Of a DNA stretch of 8,187 nt, positions 6,340 to 8,187 are shown in pieces. Position numbers and translations under genes: made by a program. The notes under the pieces were generated by a model. The model did no database searches. It had not been told where the DNA came from and worked only from the letters and a program-made list of their open reading frames with translations. Position 1 is the stretch's first letter. Every line of letters starts with the position of its first letter. This DNA comes from Polynucleobacter meluiroseus (lineage in GTDB: Bacteria > Pseudomonadota > Gammaproteobacteria > Burkholderiales > Burkholderiaceae), in contig CAMBJN010000058.1 of NCBI GenBank assembly GCA_945867755.1, positions 1 to 8,187 on the forward strand, in the 5' to 3' direction.

Positions 6340-6343
6340 GGAG
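6340..6343 (+). promoter_or_regulatory. ribosome binding site that fixes the ilvD start
   Basis: GGAG lies seven bases before the ATG at 6351. This favours that ATG over the in-frame TTG at 6321, which has no Shine-Dalgarno and would add ten residues not seen in the family. A small GCTAA/TTAGC inverted repeat (6323-6335, three-base loop) sits just upstream. I see no convincing -35/-10 pair in the 159 bases between the flavoprotein and ilvD starts. Confidence 0.75.
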
Positions 6344-6350
6344 ATACTGT

Positions 6351-8060
6351 ATGTCAGAGCAAAAAAAGCCTAAGCGCATGAATGAGCGCTCAAGAATGAT
6401 CACTGAAGGTGTCGCACGTGCGCCTAACCGTTCGATGTATTACGCGATGGGCTACAAAGATTCTGATTTTGATAACAAGCCCATGATTGGTGTGGCGAAC
6501 GGTCACTCAACCATCACGCCATGTAACAGTGGCTTACAGCGTCTCGCTGATGCTGCAGTAGCAGCCATTGAAGCAGGTGGCGGTAACTCTCAAATTTTCG
6601 GCACACCTACCATCTCTGATGGTATGGGCATGGGTACCGAAGGCATGAAGTACTCATTGGTTTCTCGTGAAGTGATCGCAGATTCGATTGAAACTTGTGT
6701 CAACGGTCTTTGGCAAGACGGCGTTGTGGTGGTTGGTGGATGCGATAAGAATATGCCAGGCGGCATGATGGCGATGGCCCGCACCAATGTCCCAAGTATT
6801 TATGTGTATGGTGGCACGATCAAAGCTGGTCATTACAAAGGCAAAGAACTCAATATCGTTTCAGCATTTGAAGCCGTGGGTGAATTCACCTCAGGTCGTT
6901 TAAGCGAAGAAGACTTCAAAGGCATTGAACAGAATTCATGTCCAAGCAGTGGCTCATGTGGCGGTATGTACACAGCCAACACCATGAGCTCCTCTTTTGA
7001 AGCCCTAGGTATGAGCTTGCCATATTCATCAACTATGTCAAACGTGGATCAAGAGAAAGTGGACAGTGCTGCTGAATCTGCACGTGTGTTGATTGAAGCC
7101 ATCAGAAATGATCTTAAGCCACGTGACATCATCACCAAAAAGTCGATTGAAAACGCTGTGAGCGTGATCATGGCAGTTGGTGGTTCAACAAACGCTGTGT
7201 TGCACTTCTTAGCGATTGCTAGTGCAGCTGAAGTAGATTGGACCATTGATGACTTTGAGCGTGTGCGTCGCCGCGTGCCAGTCATTGCCGACATGAAACC
7301 ATCTGGCAAATATTTGGCCACTGATTTGCACCAAGCTGGTGGTATCCCACAAATCATGAAGATTTTGTTGGATGGTGGTTTGTTGCATGGTGATTGCATG
7401 ACCATCACCGGCAAAACAATTGCAGAGACATTGAAAGACGTTCCTTCAGTGCCACGCGCTGATCAAGATGTGATCAAGACATTGGCTAACCCAATCTACG
7501 CTCAAGGTCACCTAGCTATCCTTAAAGGCAATATCTCTCCAGAAGGTTGCGTTGCCAAGATCACTGGTCTTAAGAACCCAAGCATCACAGGTCCTGCAAG
7601 AGTGTTTGATTCTGAAGATGACGCTATGACAACCATCATGGCTAATAAGATCAAAGCTGGTGATGTGATGGTGATTCGTTACGAAGGCCCTAAAGGCGGT
7701 CCTGGTATGCGTGAAATGCTAGCCCCTACCTCAGCCTTGGTTGGTCAAGGTTTGGGTGAATCGGTGGGCCTTATCACCGATGGTCGCTTCTCAGGCGGCA
7801 CTTGGGGCATGGTAGTTGGCCACGTGGCTCCTGAAGCTTATGTGGGTGGCACGATTGCCCTTATTGAAGAAGGTGACTCAATCACGATTGATGCACACAC
7901 ACAATTAATTCAATTGAATGTGAGTGATGAAGAGATCGCCAAGCGTCGCGCTGCTTGGAAGCAACCTAAGCCTCGTTACACTCGTGGCGTTTTGGCAAAG
8001 TATGCTCGTTTGGCAAGCTCAGCAAGTAAAGGTGCTGTGACTGATCGCAACTTAGATTAA
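6351..8060 (+). CDS. ilvD: dihydroxyacid dehydratase IlvD
   Basis: IlvD dehydrates 2,3-dihydroxy-isovalerate and 2,3-dihydroxy-3-methylvalerate to the 2-keto acids that become valine, leucine, isoleucine and pantothenate. The protein has 569 residues counted from the ATG. The iron-sulfur ligands expected for the family are all present: C58 in ITPCNSG, C131 in GGCDKNMPG and C203 in GSCGGMYTANTM. D90, D132 and K133 are the expected magnesium-site residues, K133 being the position of the carbamylated lysine in solved homologues. The second family signature, ITDGRFSGGTWG (475-486), includes S481, the proposed catalytic base. The length fits the roughly 560-575 residue class to which characterised [2Fe-2S] enzymes belong rather than the 616-residue E. 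coli form; cluster type is therefore inferred, not shown. No other ilv or leu gene is next to it, and no leader peptide or attenuator is visible. A strong terminator follows about 60 bases after the stop. Confidence 0.97.
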   Translation: MSEQKKPKRMNERSRMITEGVARAPNRSMYYAMGYKDSDFDNKPMIGVANGHSTITPCNSGLQRLADAAVAAIEAGGGNSQIFGTPTISDGMGMGTEGMKYSLVSREVIADSIETCVNGLWQDGVVVVGGCDKNMPGGMMAMARTNVPSIYVYGGTIKAGHYKGKELNIVSAFEAVGEFTSGRLSEEDFKGIEQNSCPSSGSCGGMYTANTMSSSFEALGMSLPYSSTMSNVDQEKVDSAAESARVLIEAIRNDLKPRDIITKKSIENAVSVIMAVGGSTNAVLHFLAIASAAEVDWTIDDFERVRRRVPVIADMKPSGKYLATDLHQAGGIPQIMKILLDGGLLHGDCMTITGKTIAETLKDVPSVPRADQDVIKTLANPIYAQGHLAILKGNISPEGCVAKITGLKNPSITGPARVFDSEDDAMTTIMANKIKAGDVMVIRYEGPKGGPGMREMLAPTSALVGQGLGESVGLITDGRFSGGTWGMVVGHVAPEAYVGGTIALIEEGDSITIDAHTQLIQLNVSDEEIAKRRAAWKQPKPRYTRGVLAKYARLASSASKGAVTDRNLD

Positions 8061-8088
8061 TCACACATCAGTCATTGCCTCAAGAACT

Positions 8089-8124
8089 GGGGTAAGAACA
8101 GTGATAAGAACAGGGGTAAGAAAA
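8089..8124 (+). repeat. three imperfect 12-nt tandem repeats after ilvD
   Basis: GGGGTAAGAACA (8089-8100), GTGATAAGAACA (8101-8112) and GGGGTAAGAAAA (8113-8124) are consecutive. Positions 5-10 (TAAGAA in the unit) are identical in all three. The third copy runs into the ascending arm of the terminator. The array is purine-rich on the plus strand and lies in the ilvD 3' untranslated region. No function is known to me. Confidence 0.6.
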
Positions 8125-8150
8125 AGGCCGCACAGTGTGCGGCCTTTTTC
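8121..8150 (+). terminator. strong intrinsic terminator of ilvD
   Basis: The arms at 8121-8134 (AAAAAGGCCGCACA) and 8136-8149 (TGTGCGGCCTTTTT) are exact inverted copies around a single G, so in RNA a stem of about 12 bp with a 5-nt loop is expected, with a GC-rich core and a terminal T run. The A tract on the other side means it could also work on the minus strand for a gene arriving from the right. Confidence 0.92.
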
Positions 8151-8187
8151 TTGGCAAAACAATCGATTAATTAATCAATTAATGATG

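Noticed and set aside
6192..6350. Promoters for ilvD and the divergent flavoprotein, for example TTTACA at 6308-6313
   Set aside because: No -10-like hexamer lies 16-18 bp from TTTACA, and other hexamer pairs tried on both strands also failed on spacing or sequence, so no promoter is called.
7049..7414. A 121-codon open frame antisense to ilvD
   Set aside because: It lies wholly inside the strongly supported ilvD gene, its protein has no recognisable motif, and no ribosome binding site was evident. Similar shorter antisense frames in yegQ, the MBL gene and the flavoprotein gene were dismissed for the same reason.
8160..8187. AT-rich block with palindrome GATTAATTAATC (8165-8176) and ATGATG at the very end, possible regulatory region or start of another gene
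   Set aside because: The window ends here. Too little sequence remains to tell a promoter, operator or start codon from AT-rich background.

Overview
The window reads as ordinary chromosomal DNA of a betaproteobacterium. Moderate GC, tightly packed housekeeping genes and protein sequences of YegQ, CrcB and IlvD type suggest a small-genome Burkholderiales such as a Polynucleobacter-like lineage. That assignment is inference from the look of the proteins; no ribosomal RNA or other taxonomic marker is present. I see no mobile element, CRISPR array, tRNA, rRNA, prophage or toxin/defence cassette.

Layout, left to right. (1) The 3' part of an RsuA/RluB/E/F-family rRNA pseudouridine synthase (+), cut by the left edge. 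(2) yegQ (+), a U32-family tRNA 5-hydroxyuridine modification protein, closed by a strong and probably bidirectional terminator. (3) A two-gene minus-strand unit, crcB (fluoride channel) followed by a small ABM-fold protein, converging on yegQ. (4) Divergent from crcB, a two-gene plus-strand unit: a LOG-family phosphoribohydrolase and a beta-CASP metallo-beta-lactamase RNase-like protein. (5) On the minus strand, a BaiN/HI0933-family flavoprotein whose stop codon interlocks with that of the MBL gene. (6) ilvD (+), dihydroxyacid dehydratase, followed by a strong terminator. The right-hand end is AT-rich and too short to assign.

Functionally the genes are a mix: RNA modification and processing (pseudouridine synthase, yegQ, the MBL protein), nucleotide turnover (LOG), ion detoxification (crcB) and branched-chain amino-acid synthesis (ilvD). 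Nothing shows that they act as one pathway.

The most notable signals are regulatory. The crcB/LOG divergent region holds a perfect 7-7-7 dyad whose loop carries the overlapping -35 elements of the two predicted promoters. yegQ and the LOG gene lack a usable Shine-Dalgarno, and each has a -10-like hexamer placed so that transcription would start at or next to the ATG, suggesting leaderless mRNAs. Three imperfect 12-nt tandem repeats lie just before the ilvD terminator. I did not find a convincing new multi-gene system.
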